From Pseudomonadota bacterium (GTDB taxonomy: Bacteria > Pseudomonadota > Alphaproteobacteria > SMXQ01), in the NCBI GenBank assembly GCA_022562375.1, contig JADFPK010000018.1, positions 1 to 15,345 of the forward strand: 15,345 bases of DNA. Direction: 5' to 3'. The stretch's first letter is position 1; every line of letters starts with the position of its first letter. The position numbers were made by a program, and so were the translations under genes. The notes beneath the pieces were generated by a model. The model had not been told where the DNA came from and did no database searches. It saw only the letters and a program-made list of their open reading frames with translations. Below, in pieces: positions 1 through 6,817 of this stretch.

Positions 1-53
1 TCGGCGGCTGCCGTGGCACCGACGCCGGCCCCCTGATTCGCAAGGAATTGGTG

Positions 54-1007
54 ATGAATCGTCCACCCTTCCGCCTCGGAGAGATTGTCCGACTCCTCCT
101 CCTGGCCGTCCTGTTGACAGCCCCGAGTGGCACCGCCGAGGGGCAGGAAACCAAGGCGGAACCGGAAAATCCGAAAGCCGCGAAGGCCGAGAAGGCCGAA
201 ACCGACGATCCCGTCGTCGCCAGGCTCGACGGCAAGCCGATCTACCGCTCGGAGGTCGAACTCCAGGCCGAGAGCCTGCCGAAGCAGTACCGGAAGTTGC
301 CGTTCGACACCGTATTCCCGGCGTTGCTGAACCAGGTCATCGACAGAAAGCTGATCGCCGCCGAGGTCAGCCGCCAGGGACTCGAAAACGATCCCGAGGT
401 GGCCAGGCGCATGGCCGACATCAGGGAGCGCGTGATGCAGGAGGTCTATCTCAGCCGGCGCATCCAGATCGAGGTCACCGAGACGGCGTTGCGCACGCGA
501 TATGAACGCCAGGTGAAGGCGGCGGCGGTCAAGGAAGCCCGCGCCCGGCACATCCTGGTCAAGACCGAAGAAGAGGCCATCGCCGTGATCGCGGAGCTCG
601 AGAACGGCGCCGAATTCGCCGCCACGGCCAAGGCCAAGTCGATCGGTCCGTCGGCGGCGCGGGGCGGCGATCTCGGCTATTTCAAGCGCCAACAGATGGT
701 GCCGCCATTCGCCGAAGCGGCGTTCGCGCTGAAGCCGGGCAAAATGACCAAGACGCCGGTCAAGACCCAGTTCGGCTGGCACATTATCCTGACCGAGGAT
801 ATCCGCGAGGTCAAACCGCCCAGTTTCGAAAAGAAGCGGGAACAGTTGCACACCGAAATGTCCCAGGAGGTGGTGAGCGCGGAGATGTTCAGGCTGAGGA
901 AGTCCACCAAGATCGTGCGTTTCAACGCCGACGGCTCGCCGGTGGTCGAGCCGCAGGCGGAACCCGCCGAGAAGGGTGTTGAACCGAAGCCCGATCCCAT
1001 CAAATAA
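54..1007 (+). CDS. Exported PpiC/parvulin-type peptidyl-prolyl cis-trans isomerase
   Basis: Likely periplasmic foldase catalysing cis-trans isomerisation of prolyl bonds (SurA/PrsA-like). With the ATG at 54 it has 317 residues. A basic N-terminus and a leucine-rich core at about 11-22 look like a signal peptide, and a Lys/Glu/Ala-rich linker follows to about 50. A SurA-N-like helical chaperone segment spans about 53-150. The parvulin domain spans about 162-252 and shows ARARHILVK, GGDLGYF and FGWHIILTED, the usual family landmarks. The tail is charged and Pro/Glu-rich. TTG (48) and GTG (51) are also in frame, but AAGGA at 42-46 sits 7 bases before the ATG at 54, which is why I chose it. It lies upstream of argJ, separated by 114 bases of repeats, so it may not be co-transcribed with it. 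Family assignment is firm; the specific clients are unknown. Confidence 0.9.
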   Translation: MNRPPFRLGEIVRLLLLAVLLTAPSGTAEGQETKAEPENPKAAKAEKAETDDPVVARLDGKPIYRSEVELQAESLPKQYRKLPFDTVFPALLNQVIDRKLIAAEVSRQGLENDPEVARRMADIRERVMQEVYLSRRIQIEVTETALRTRYERQVKAAAVKEARARHILVKTEEEAIAVIAELENGAEFAATAKAKSIGPSAARGGDLGYFKRQQMVPPFAEAAFALKPGKMTKTPVKTQFGWHIILTEDIREVKPPSFEKKREQLHTEMSQEVVSAEMFRLRKSTKIVRFNADGSPVVEPQAEPAEKGVEPKPDPIK

Positions 1008-1040
1008 TGCCGTAATCCTTGAGATGCACCGCCTCCGCCT

Positions 1041-1101
1041 CCACGGCCCTCAAGGGGCCGTCTGTAAACCGCCACGGCCCTCAAGGGGCCGTCTGTAAAC
1101 C
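1041..1101. repeat. Tandem pair of identical 30-base hairpin repeats
   Basis: Two identical 30-base copies (1041-1070 and 1072-1101) are separated by one base, in the gap between the isomerase gene and argJ. Each contains a perfect 7-bp inverted repeat, ACGGCCC and GGGCCGT, around the 5-base loop TCAAG (stems 1043-1049/1055-1061 and 1074-1080/1086-1092). No T-run follows either stem on either strand, so a classical intrinsic terminator is not supported. It could be a REP-like element, an mRNA-stabilising 3' structure for the upstream gene, or a structured argJ leader. The hairpins and the repeat are directly visible; the role is inference. Confidence 0.9.
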
Positions 1102-1121
1102 AAAGAATATAGATCACCGAA

Positions 1122-2369
1122 ATGGCCAAGAAGTCACCGTTGGCGCCCGCCCGTTTTCCCGCCATCCCGGCCATCGAGGGCGTTAGGATCGGCGCCGCGC
1201 GTTGCGGCGTCCGCTACCGGGGCCGCGACGACCTCATGCTCGCCGAACTGGCGCCGGGGACGACGGTTGGCGGCGTATTCACCACCTCGTCGATGGCCTC
1301 GGCGCCGGTGCAATGGTGCCGAGCCGCGCTTGCCGGCGGCAGGATCCGGGTCATCGTCGCCAATTCCGGCAACGCCAACGCCTTCACCGGCGCCCCTGGC
1401 GTCGCCGCGGTCGGGCGCACGGTCGGGGCGGCGGCGAAGCTCTTCGGCTGTCCGCGAAAGCAGGTTTTCGTCGCCTCGACCGGAGTCATCGGCGAATTCC
1501 TTGCCGACGGGAAGATCACCGCCGCGCTGCCTAAACTCCGGGCCAGGGGGCTGAGCGCCGAGGGCTGGAAGGCCGCCGCCGGCGCCATCAGGACGACGGA
1601 TACCTTTTCCAAGGGCGCCGTCAGGACGGCGGACATCGCCGGCGCCTCCGTCACCATCGCCGGCATCGCCAAGGGCTCCGGCATGATCGCGCCCGACATG
1701 GCGACGTCGCTGAGCTTCGTTTTCACCGATGCCAGGATCCCGGCGCCGATCCTGCAGGCGGCCTTGAAGCGCGCCAATGACAAGTCGTTCAACTGTATCT
1801 CGGCGGACAGCGACACCTCGACCAGCGACACGGTGCTGCTGTGCGCCACCGGAAAGGGCGCGCGCCACAAGTCGGTCGCGCGCCTCGGCGACGCGCATTT
1901 CAAGGATTTCCGCCGCCGGCTCGATGAGGTGATGGCGTCCCTCGCCCAACAGACCGTGCGCGACGGCGAAGGGGCGTCCAAGTTCATCACCATCGACGTC
2001 ACCGGCGCCGCCGATAACGCGGCGGCGCGGCGCATCGGCTTCGCCATCGCCAATTCGCCCCTGGTCAAGACGGCGATCGCCGGCGAGGACGCCAACTGGG
2101 GCCGCATCGTCATGGCCGTCGGCAAATCCGGCGAGCGGGTCGAACAGGGCCGGCTGAAGATCAGCATCGGCGGCGTCGATATCACCGACGCCGGCAGGGT
2201 CCGGCCCGATTACCACGAGGCGCCGGTGGCCGCCCACCTCAAGGGCTCCGACATCGACATCGCCGTCGATGTCGGCGCCAACGGCGGCAGGGGCCGGGGC
2301 CGGGCAAGGGTGTGGGGCTGCGATCTAACCCATGACTACATCGACATCAATGCCAGCTACCGGAGCTGA
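1122..2369 (+). CDS. argJ: Bifunctional glutamate N-acetyltransferase / amino-acid acetyltransferase ArgJ
   Basis: ArgJ moves the acetyl group from N-acetylornithine to glutamate, the recycling step of arginine biosynthesis; some members also acetylate glutamate from acetyl-CoA. The 415 residues match the family length. The autoproteolysis site is clear: KGSGMIAPDMATSLSF, with cleavage expected between Ala194 and Thr195, freeing Thr195 as the nucleophile of the beta chain. Other family landmarks are NSGNANAFTG (about 81-90), STGVIGE (119-125), GEDANWGRI and the C-terminal THDYIDINASYRS. No good Shine-Dalgarno sequence precedes the ATG. A TATAGA box at 1108-1113 would start transcription almost at the ATG, but no -35 element supports it. 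The 3' end overlaps mutT by 38 bases, suggesting coupled expression. Assignment is secure; whether it is mono- or bifunctional cannot be told from sequence. Confidence 0.96.
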   Translation: MAKKSPLAPARFPAIPAIEGVRIGAARCGVRYRGRDDLMLAELAPGTTVGGVFTTSSMASAPVQWCRAALAGGRIRVIVANSGNANAFTGAPGVAAVGRTVGAAAKLFGCPRKQVFVASTGVIGEFLADGKITAALPKLRARGLSAEGWKAAAGAIRTTDTFSKGAVRTADIAGASVTIAGIAKGSGMIAPDMATSLSFVFTDARIPAPILQAALKRANDKSFNCISADSDTSTSDTVLLCATGKGARHKSVARLGDAHFKDFRRRLDEVMASLAQQTVRDGEGASKFITIDVTGAADNAAARRIGFAIANSPLVKTAIAGEDANWGRIVMAVGKSGERVEQGRLKISIGGVDITDAGRVRPDYHEAPVAAHLKGSDIDIAVDVGANGGRGRGRARVWGCDLTHDYIDINASYRS

Positions 2370-2799
2370 GCAAGACACAGGGACCGGGGCAAGCGAGTCC
2401 CCGCCCGTGGTCTTGGTGGCGGCGATGGCGCTCGTCGATGCCGACGGCAGGGTGTTGCTGGCCAGGCGTCCCGAAGGCAAGACGATGGCCGGGCTGTGGG
2501 AGTTTCCCGGCGGCAAGGTGTTGCCCGGAGAGACCCCCGAGGCGGCGCTGATCCGCGAGCTCAAGGAAGAGCTCGGCCTCGATATCACCGAGAGCTGCCT
2601 CGCCCCCTTCACCTTCGCCTCTCACCGCTACGAGGACTTCCACCTGTTGATGCCGCTCTTCCTCTGCCGCGTCTGGGACGGCACGCCGGTGGCGCTGGAG
2701 GGGCAGGAGCTCAAATGGCTGCGCCCGGGCGAGATGAAGAACCTGGCGATGCCGCCGGCCGATGCGCCGCTGGTGGCGATGCTGCGGGACTTCCTTTAA
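2332..2799 (+). CDS. mutT: MutT-type Nudix hydrolase (8-oxo-dGTP diphosphatase)
   Basis: Nudix pyrophosphohydrolase, probably clearing 8-oxo-(d)GTP from the nucleotide pool to prevent A:T to C:G mutations. It has 155 residues. The Nudix box is complete: G61, E67, then RELKEELGL at 75-83, matching Gx5Ex7REUxEExGU with all metal-binding glutamates. It is preceded by GLWEFPGGK, typical of MutT. The C-terminal half has the aromatic/hydrophobic pattern of the family (HRYEDFHLLMPLFLCR). The first 25 or so residues are Ser/Thr/Gly-rich and not conserved, so the true start may be the ATG at 2350 or later; no Shine-Dalgarno sequence decides it. It overlaps the end of argJ in another frame and stops 4 bases before a convergent gene, leaving no room for a dedicated terminator. 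Nudix is certain; MutT is likely. Confidence 0.9.
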   Translation: MTTSTSMPATGAEQDTGTGASESPPVVLVAAMALVDADGRVLLARRPEGKTMAGLWEFPGGKVLPGETPEAALIRELKEELGLDITESCLAPFTFASHRYEDFHLLMPLFLCRVWDGTPVALEGQELKWLRPGEMKNLAMPPADAPLVAMLRDFL

Positions 2800-2803
2800 C
2801 CCG

Positions 2804-3727
2804 TCACGGCTTGGCCTTGTCGCCGGCGGGGCGTTCCTCCGCGCCCAGCGCGTCGGCGAGGCGCCGGCTGGCGCTGCCGGGTCTCAATGCCTTGGGTTGG
2901 CTATCGTCGGGCGCCCAGGCGCCGAGATAGACGATCTCGAAACTCGCCGGGATGCGCCCCTGCCGATCGGCGTGCTTCGCTTGGTAAAGCGATGCGGCCT
3001 GCAACAGGGTGGCGCGCCGGGAAAAGCCATGGCGACGTGAGCGGACGGCGTTGGCTTCGCCCATGGCGCGCAATTCGCGCATCAGCGACAGCGCGTCGGG
3101 GTAGGTGACGGTTATCCTGTCGCTGTCGGCGACGGGAAGGGCGAAGCCCGCGCGCAGCAACAGATCGCCCGCGTCCCTGACGTCGGCGAAGGGCGAGACG
3201 CGCGGGCTGACGCCGCCCTCGTTGGCAAGCTCCGCCTCGATCAACGCCTGGCGCAACTCGGAAAGCGTCTCGCCGCCCAGCATGGCGCCGATGAACAGCC
3301 CGTCGGGCTTGAGCACCTTGCGGATCTGGATCAGCGCGCCGGGCAGGTCGTTGACCCAGTGCAGGCTGAGATTGCTGAGCACGGCATCGAAGCTTCCATC
3401 GGCGAAAGGCAGGAACTCTTCATCCGCCGCCAGGCTGAGGGCCGTGCCCCGGTTCTTGACCGCGGCCTGGCGCACCATGGCGGGCGAGAGGTCGCACTGC
3501 ACGATGGTCTCGACGCCGTCGCGCCCCGCCAGCCGTTCGCCGAGCGCGCCGCCATGGCAGCCGAGATCGAGGACGCAGGCGAAATCGCGCTTGATGTCGT
3601 CGAGACGCTCGCTCAACCTCGCCGCCACCTCGCCGAGGAGGAAATCATGCTCGCCGATATTTTCGGCGGCGCGGTCGCGGTGGGCGCGGACCGACTTGCG
3701 GTCGAACGGCGCTCGGTCATCGGCCAT
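2804..3727 (-). CDS. SAM-dependent methyltransferase-fold protein, NDUFAF5/BioC-like
   Basis: Class I SAM-binding protein of 307 residues. Motif I is VLDLGCHGG (52-60), with His where Gly is commoner. SNLSLHWVNDLP (118-129) and AMLGGETLSELRQAL are followed by VSPRVSPFADVRDAGDLL. From memory this series of blocks, with SLHWVNDLP, GGxTLxELR and SPF in order, matches human NDUFAF5, a complex I assembly factor reported to hydroxylate an arginine of NDUFS7, more closely than E. coli BioC. A role in maturing NADH dehydrogenase is therefore the best inference. Annotation pipelines may label it BioC or a generic methyltransferase. The ATG at 3727 is preferred because an upstream extension (to 3805) is Arg/Pro-rich and unlike the family. 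No clear Shine-Dalgarno sequence is seen. It is divergent from comF and convergent with mutT. Confidence 0.85.
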   Translation of the reverse strand: MADDRAPFDRKSVRAHRDRAAENIGEHDFLLGEVAARLSERLDDIKRDFACVLDLGCHGGALGERLAGRDGVETIVQCDLSPAMVRQAAVKNRGTALSLAADEEFLPFADGSFDAVLSNLSLHWVNDLPGALIQIRKVLKPDGLFIGAMLGGETLSELRQALIEAELANEGGVSPRVSPFADVRDAGDLLLRAGFALPVADSDRITVTYPDALSLMRELRAMGEANAVRSRRHGFSRRATLLQAASLYQAKHADRQGRIPASFEIVYLGAWAPDDSQPKALRPGSASRRLADALGAEERPAGDKAKP

Positions 3728-3836
3728 GGTTGCTATATGGCATTTTCCCGGGCCCGGAGGAAGGGGGCGGCGGTGGCGCGAGATGTGCGGCAACGCCCGG
3801 CGCACCGGGTAATATCGCGCTTCGCGCGGGGGGCGA

Positions 3837-3865
3837 TTGACAGAGCGAAGCGCCGGGCGTCAGAT
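3837..3865 (+). promoter_or_regulatory. Weak candidate sigma70-type promoter before comF
   Basis: The 146-base gap between the divergent methyltransferase and comF holds a perfect TTGACA at 3837-3842 pointing to comF. Seventeen bases later lies TCAGAT (3860-3865), a poor -10 element. If used, the transcript would begin at or just before the comF ATG at 3874, which also lacks a Shine-Dalgarno sequence, so translation would be nearly leaderless. The match could be chance. Confidence 0.2.
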
Positions 3866-3873
3866 GGCCGCCG

Positions 3874-4632
3874 ATGCGACTCCTTCGCCAACTCGGCGCC
3901 ACGGCCCGGTGCATCCCGGCCGTCGCCATCAACGCCCTGTTGCCGCCCCAGTGCCTCGGCTGCTTCCGCATGGTGGACCAGCCGGGGACGCTTTGCGCCG
4001 AATGTTGGGAGAGGGTGGATTTCCTCGGCCCGCCGCTCTGCGCCCGGTGCGGTTATCCGTTCGAGTACGATCACGGCGAGGACGCCATCTGCGGCGACTG
4101 TATCCGCCGCCCGCCGGTTTATGAGCGCGCCCGCGCGGTGATGCGGTATGACGAGGGAAGCCGGGACCTCATCCTCGGTTTCAAGCACGCGGACCGCACC
4201 TACGCGGCGCCGGCCTTCGCCGGCTGGATGGCGCGGGCCGGGGCGGCGTTGCTTGGCAACGCCGATATCATCGCGCCGGTGCCGCTCCACCGGTTGCGGC
4301 TGCTTTCCAGGCGCTACAACCAGGCGGCCTTGCTCGGCCACGGCCTTTCCCGGGCTTCCGGCGTCGCCATCGTTCCCGACCTATTGGTGCGCAAGAAACA
4401 CACCCGGTCCCAGGGGCGGCTCTCTCGTGCCCAGCGGGCGCTGAACGTCCAGGGCGCCTTCGCCGTCAAGGCCGGACACAAGGCGGGTCTTACCGGCCGC
4501 CGGGTGCTGTTGATCGATGACGTGCTGACCACCGGCGTCACCGCCGCCGCCTGCGCCAAGGTTCTCAAGCGCGCCGGCGCCGCGGCCGTCGACGTCCTCA
4601 CCCTCGCCCGTGTCGTCCGCCCCATGGTATAA
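3874..4632 (+). CDS. comF: ComF family phosphoribosyltransferase-like protein
   Basis: Homologue of the DNA-uptake protein ComFC/GntX; in non-competent bacteria its exact role is unsettled. It has 252 residues. The N-terminal zinc module carries four CxxC pairs (C27/C30, C41/C44, C56/C59, C73/C76), consistent with a double zinc ribbon. The middle shows the ComF signature region IIAPVPLHRLRLLSRRYNQA followed by KKHTRSQGRLSRAQRALNVQ. The C-terminal PRPP-binding loop is VLLIDDVLTTGVT (211-223), with both acidic residues (D215, D216) present. It is followed after 11 bases by a Nit-type hydrolase, so the two are probably one transcript. In several alphaproteobacteria I recall a glutaredoxin gene (grxC) between them; none is here. 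The start is the first ATG giving a family-like N-terminus; no convincing ribosome binding site is present. Confidence 0.92.
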   Translation: MRLLRQLGATARCIPAVAINALLPPQCLGCFRMVDQPGTLCAECWERVDFLGPPLCARCGYPFEYDHGEDAICGDCIRRPPVYERARAVMRYDEGSRDLILGFKHADRTYAAPAFAGWMARAGAALLGNADIIAPVPLHRLRLLSRRYNQAALLGHGLSRASGVAIVPDLLVRKKHTRSQGRLSRAQRALNVQGAFAVKAGHKAGLTGRRVLLIDDVLTTGVTAAACAKVLKRAGAAAVDVLTLARVVRPMV

Positions 4633-4643
4633 GGTGCGATGTG

Positions 4644-5537
4644 ATGACGACGTTCAAGCTTGCCTGCGTGCAGACCAATTCGGGCCGCGAGATCGGGCCC
4701 AACATCGAGACGGTTAGGAAGCTCGTGCGCCAGGCGGGCGAAGCCGGCGCCGATTTCATCACCCTGCCGGAAAACGTATCCATGCTGGAGCCGAGGGGCC
4801 GGCTGATCAGGGAGAAGGCCCGGCCGGCCGACGCGCACCCGGCGCTCGAGGCCTTCCAGGCCCTTGCCAGGGACGCAGACGCGTGGCTGCTGGTGGGATC
4901 GCTAACGGTGAAGCTCCCCGGCGACAAGGTCGCCAACCGGTCCTATCTGCTCGATGCCAACGGCGCCATCGTCGCCTGGTACGACAAGATCCATATGTTC
5001 GACGTCGATCTGCCGGGCGGCGAATCGTACCGCGAATCGGCGATCTACGAGCCGGGCGGACGCGCCGTCGTGGCCGCGACCCCGTGGGGGGCGCTCGGCA
5101 TGACGGTTTGCTACGATTTGCGTTTCGCCGCCCTTTACCGTTCTCTCGCCAAGGCCGGCGCCCGGTTCCTGACGGTGCCCTCGGCCTTCACCCGCGTCAC
5201 CGGCGAGGCCCACTGGCACACTCTTTTGCGCGCCCGGGCGATCGAGAACGGCTGTTACGTCATCGCCGCCGCCCAGTGCGGCGAGCATGCCGAGGGACGC
5301 CAGACCTTCGGCCATTCGCTGATCGTCGATCCCTGGGGCGAGGTGCTGGCCGACGGCGGCACCGAGGTCGGCATCATCATCGCCGAGATCGACCCGGCCA
5401 AGGTCGATGACGCCAGGCGCATGATCCCGTCGCTCGGCCATGACCGCCCGTTCACCGAGCCCGAGGCGGCGGACGCCGATGCAGCGGATCGCGCCGGGGG
5501 CAGGCGGGAAGCCGTCGGCGCATCCAAGGAGGCATAA
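4644..5537 (+). CDS. Carbon-nitrogen hydrolase of the Nit family (deaminated glutathione amidase/omega-amidase type)
   Basis: Nitrilase-superfamily amidase, probably a metabolite-repair enzyme that hydrolyses deaminated glutathione or related alpha-keto amides. Numbering from the GTG at 4641, one codon upstream, the catalytic triad is visible as E44 (TLPEN), K116 (YDKIHMFD) and C157 (VCYDLRF). The spacing and the sequences around Lys and Cys fit the Nit1/Nit2 branch rather than true nitrilases. The last 25-30 residues are Ala/Asp/Arg-rich and look like a non-conserved tail. AAGG at 4631-4634 lies 9 bases before the ATG at 4644 and 6 before the GTG at 4641; the ATG gives the usual N-terminus. 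It follows comF closely and converges on a small methyltransferase gene. Hydrolase fold certain; substrate inferred. Confidence 0.9.
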   Translation: MTTFKLACVQTNSGREIGPNIETVRKLVRQAGEAGADFITLPENVSMLEPRGRLIREKARPADAHPALEAFQALARDADAWLLVGSLTVKLPGDKVANRSYLLDANGAIVAWYDKIHMFDVDLPGGESYRESAIYEPGGRAVVAATPWGALGMTVCYDLRFAALYRSLAKAGARFLTVPSAFTRVTGEAHWHTLLRARAIENGCYVIAAAQCGEHAEGRQTFGHSLIVDPWGEVLADGGTEVGIIIAEIDPAKVDDARRMIPSLGHDRPFTEPEAADADAADRAGGRREAVGASKEA

Positions 5538-5556
5538 GGGCGGCGGGCCTGCCGGC

Positions 5557-6153
5557 TCAAATGCTCGGCGTCAGTGGATGGGGCGGCGGGCCATCATCGC
5601 CGCCGGCCGCTTCCTTGACCGCGCAAATGCGTTGGATGACGGCCGTGCGCGGGCGTTCGACCACGCCCTGCTCGAAGGCGACGATGTGGAACGGGGGACC
5701 CACCAGTTCCAGAAGCTCGCCGCTGTTCAGGAGGAAATCGGGATTGCGCGGAGGGTGGTGGCGCTCGTTGCCCCGCGCGAAGGTCTCGTAGATCAGCACG
5801 CCGCCTTCCTCTATCGCCGCCAGCAGGGCCGGGAACAGGGGCCGGTGGAGGTAGTTGGTCACCACGACGCCGTGGAACCGTCTTTCGCCCAGCGGCCAGG
5901 GGCCGCCGTCCTCGAGGTCGATTTCGAGAATCTCGAGGTCCGGCCCGGGCTCGATCTCGGCGAGACCGCCGACGTCACGGTCGAGCGCGAGAACCTTGTA
6001 GCCGAGTTCGAGGAGATGGCGGGTGTGACGCCCGCCGCCGCAGGCGAGGTCGAGCACCCATGTTTTGGCGCCGCCCACCTTCGGGATCAGCGGCGCGAAG
6101 CGCCTGACCCATGGGGAGGGCGGATGTTGCGGGTGGGAGGTCTTGGCGGACAT
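5557..6153 (-). CDS. Small class I SAM-dependent methyltransferase (TehB-like)
   Basis: With the ATG at 6153 the protein has 198 residues. Motif I is VLDLACGGGRHTRHLLELG (33-51), followed by ALDRD with the acidic residue expected to hold the SAM ribose. NYLHRPLFPAL (100-110) and IYETFARGNERHHPPRNPDF (121-140) follow, blocks I associate with a proteobacterial family annotated as TehB-like or generic class I methyltransferase. The substrate is unknown; tellurite resistance should not be assumed. The frame stays open upstream to 6321, but the extra 56 residues have no methyltransferase character and cross the neighbouring gene's leader, so I take the MSAKTSHP start. No strong ribosome binding site is seen. 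It is divergent from the DUF1178 gene and convergent with the Nit gene. Confidence 0.82.
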   Translation of the reverse strand: MSAKTSHPQHPPSPWVRRFAPLIPKVGGAKTWVLDLACGGGRHTRHLLELGYKVLALDRDVGGLAEIEPGPDLEILEIDLEDGGPWPLGERRFHGVVVTNYLHRPLFPALLAAIEEGGVLIYETFARGNERHHPPRNPDFLLNSGELLELVGPPFHIVAFEQGVVERPRTAVIQRICAVKEAAGGDDGPPPHPLTPSI

Positions 6154-6194
6154 CGATCGGGGCCGCGTATTTGTCTTACATCCGTGGTCGGAAG

Positions 6195-6224
6195 TTGTTT
6201 CGACGGTGGACTTCGCCATATATA
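6195..6224 (+). promoter_or_regulatory. Weak candidate promoter for the DUF1178 gene
   Basis: In the 168-base divergent gap, TTGTTT (6195-6200) and TATATA (6219-6224) are 18 bases apart and point to the DUF1178 gene. The surrounding AT-rich patch (about 6209-6231) stands out in this GC-rich window. Start of transcription would be near 6231, giving a leader of about 90 bases that contains the tandem repeat at 6276-6316. Judged by eye only. Confidence 0.25.
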
Positions 6225-6275
6225 TTAAGGATGTAGGCTTGCCAGTGGGCGGCATATTTTGATAACAGAGAGGTA

Positions 6276-6316
6276 CCCCGAGGGCAAAAGGTTCTGGCCC
6301 CGAGGGCAAAAGGTTC
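6276..6316 (+). repeat. Two 19-base tandem repeats in the DUF1178 leader
   Basis: The 19-base sequence CCCCGAGGGCAAAAGGTTC occurs at 6276-6294 and again, unchanged, at 6298-6316 (period 22). Each copy contains AAAAGG (6286-6291 and 6308-6313). The downstream copy places AAAAGG 8 bases before the GTG at 6322, where a Shine-Dalgarno sequence should be. A period of 22 is not a multiple of three, so if read as protein the two copies would differ, which argues that the region is leader rather than coding. The second copy can also form a small GCCC/GGGC hairpin just ahead of the AAAAGG. Confidence 0.85.
6308..6313 (+). promoter_or_regulatory. Ribosome binding site for the GTG start at 6322
   Basis: AAAAGG lies 8 bases before the GTG and lies inside the second repeat copy. 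It supports the GTG over the TTG at 6259, which is in frame but gives a 21-residue extension foreign to the DUF1178 family. Confidence 0.6.
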
Positions 6317-6321
6317 CGCAC

Positions 6322-6762
6322 GTGATTCTATTCGACCTCAAATGCGCCAAGGACCACGTGTTCGAAGCCTGGTTCAAGGACGGCGATACCTTCACCGACC
6401 AAAGCAAGACCGGTGAGATCGTTTGTCCGCTTTGCGCCAACCGTGAGATCACCAAGGCGCCGATGGCGCCCCAACTCGCCCGGCGCCGGGAGGGCGAGGG
6501 GCCGTCGTCGAACTCGGCGCCAGACTCCGAAGCGGAGCAGATCGCCGCCGCCAAGCAGGTGATCGAGGCGTTGCAACACAAGGTCGAAGAGAATTGCGAT
6601 TACGTCGGCGAGAATTTCGCCGAGGAAGCGCGCAAGATCCATTACGGCGAGACCGAGAAGCGCGGCATCTACGGCGAGGCGACCGATATCGAGGCCGGCG
6701 ACCTCGAGGACGAAGGGATCGAATTCCACCGCCTGCCGCGCCTGCCGCAAAGCGACGCATGA
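6322..6762 (+). CDS. DUF1178 family protein
   Basis: Conserved proteobacterial protein of unknown function, 146 residues from the GTG at 6322. Members of the family typically begin with a Met-Ile-x-Tyr/Phe-Asp-Leu-x-Cys pattern; here VILFDLKCAKDHVFEAWF fits from the first residue, which fixes the start together with the ribosome binding site. C8, H12 and the C35/C38 pair (CPLC) look like a small zinc-binding site. The middle (about 55-75) is a variable Ser/Glu/Ala-rich linker. The C-terminal half carries the family block DYVGENFAEEARKIHYGE followed by RGIYGEAT. It is cytoplasmic, with no signal peptide or membrane segment. Its nearest downstream neighbour, 55 bases away on the same strand, is an uncharacterised protein; no function can be inferred from that. 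Confidence 0.9.
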   Translation: MILFDLKCAKDHVFEAWFKDGDTFTDQSKTGEIVCPLCANREITKAPMAPQLARRREGEGPSSNSAPDSEAEQIAAAKQVIEALQHKVEENCDYVGENFAEEARKIHYGETEKRGIYGEATDIEAGDLEDEGIEFHRLPRLPQSDA

Positions 6763-6817
6763 GCTCGTCCTGGCGCCGGCGCGCCGGGGCGCTGTCACGG
6801 TCGCCCCCCTGTGAAAA

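Noticed and set aside
1..47. End of an upstream coding region (frame reading SAAAVAPTPAP then TGA at 34-36)
   Set aside because: Only 11 codons of Ala/Pro low complexity; chance open frame in GC-rich DNA is as likely.
1041..1101. Short CRISPR-like array
   Set aside because: Only two copies with a single base between them and no spacers.
1134..2237. Long minus-strand frames opposite argJ
   Set aside because: Low-complexity Arg/Gly/Asp-rich translations fully inside an unmistakable argJ.
6154..6321. Upstream extension of the TehB-like methyltransferase to 6321
   Set aside because: The added 56 residues show no methyltransferase character and would cover the neighbouring gene's leader repeats.
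6776..6787. 12-base perfect palindrome CCGGCGCGCCGG before the 189-residue gene
   Set aside because: All G and C in a GC-rich gap with no T-run; expected by chance often enough that no terminator or operator can be claimed.
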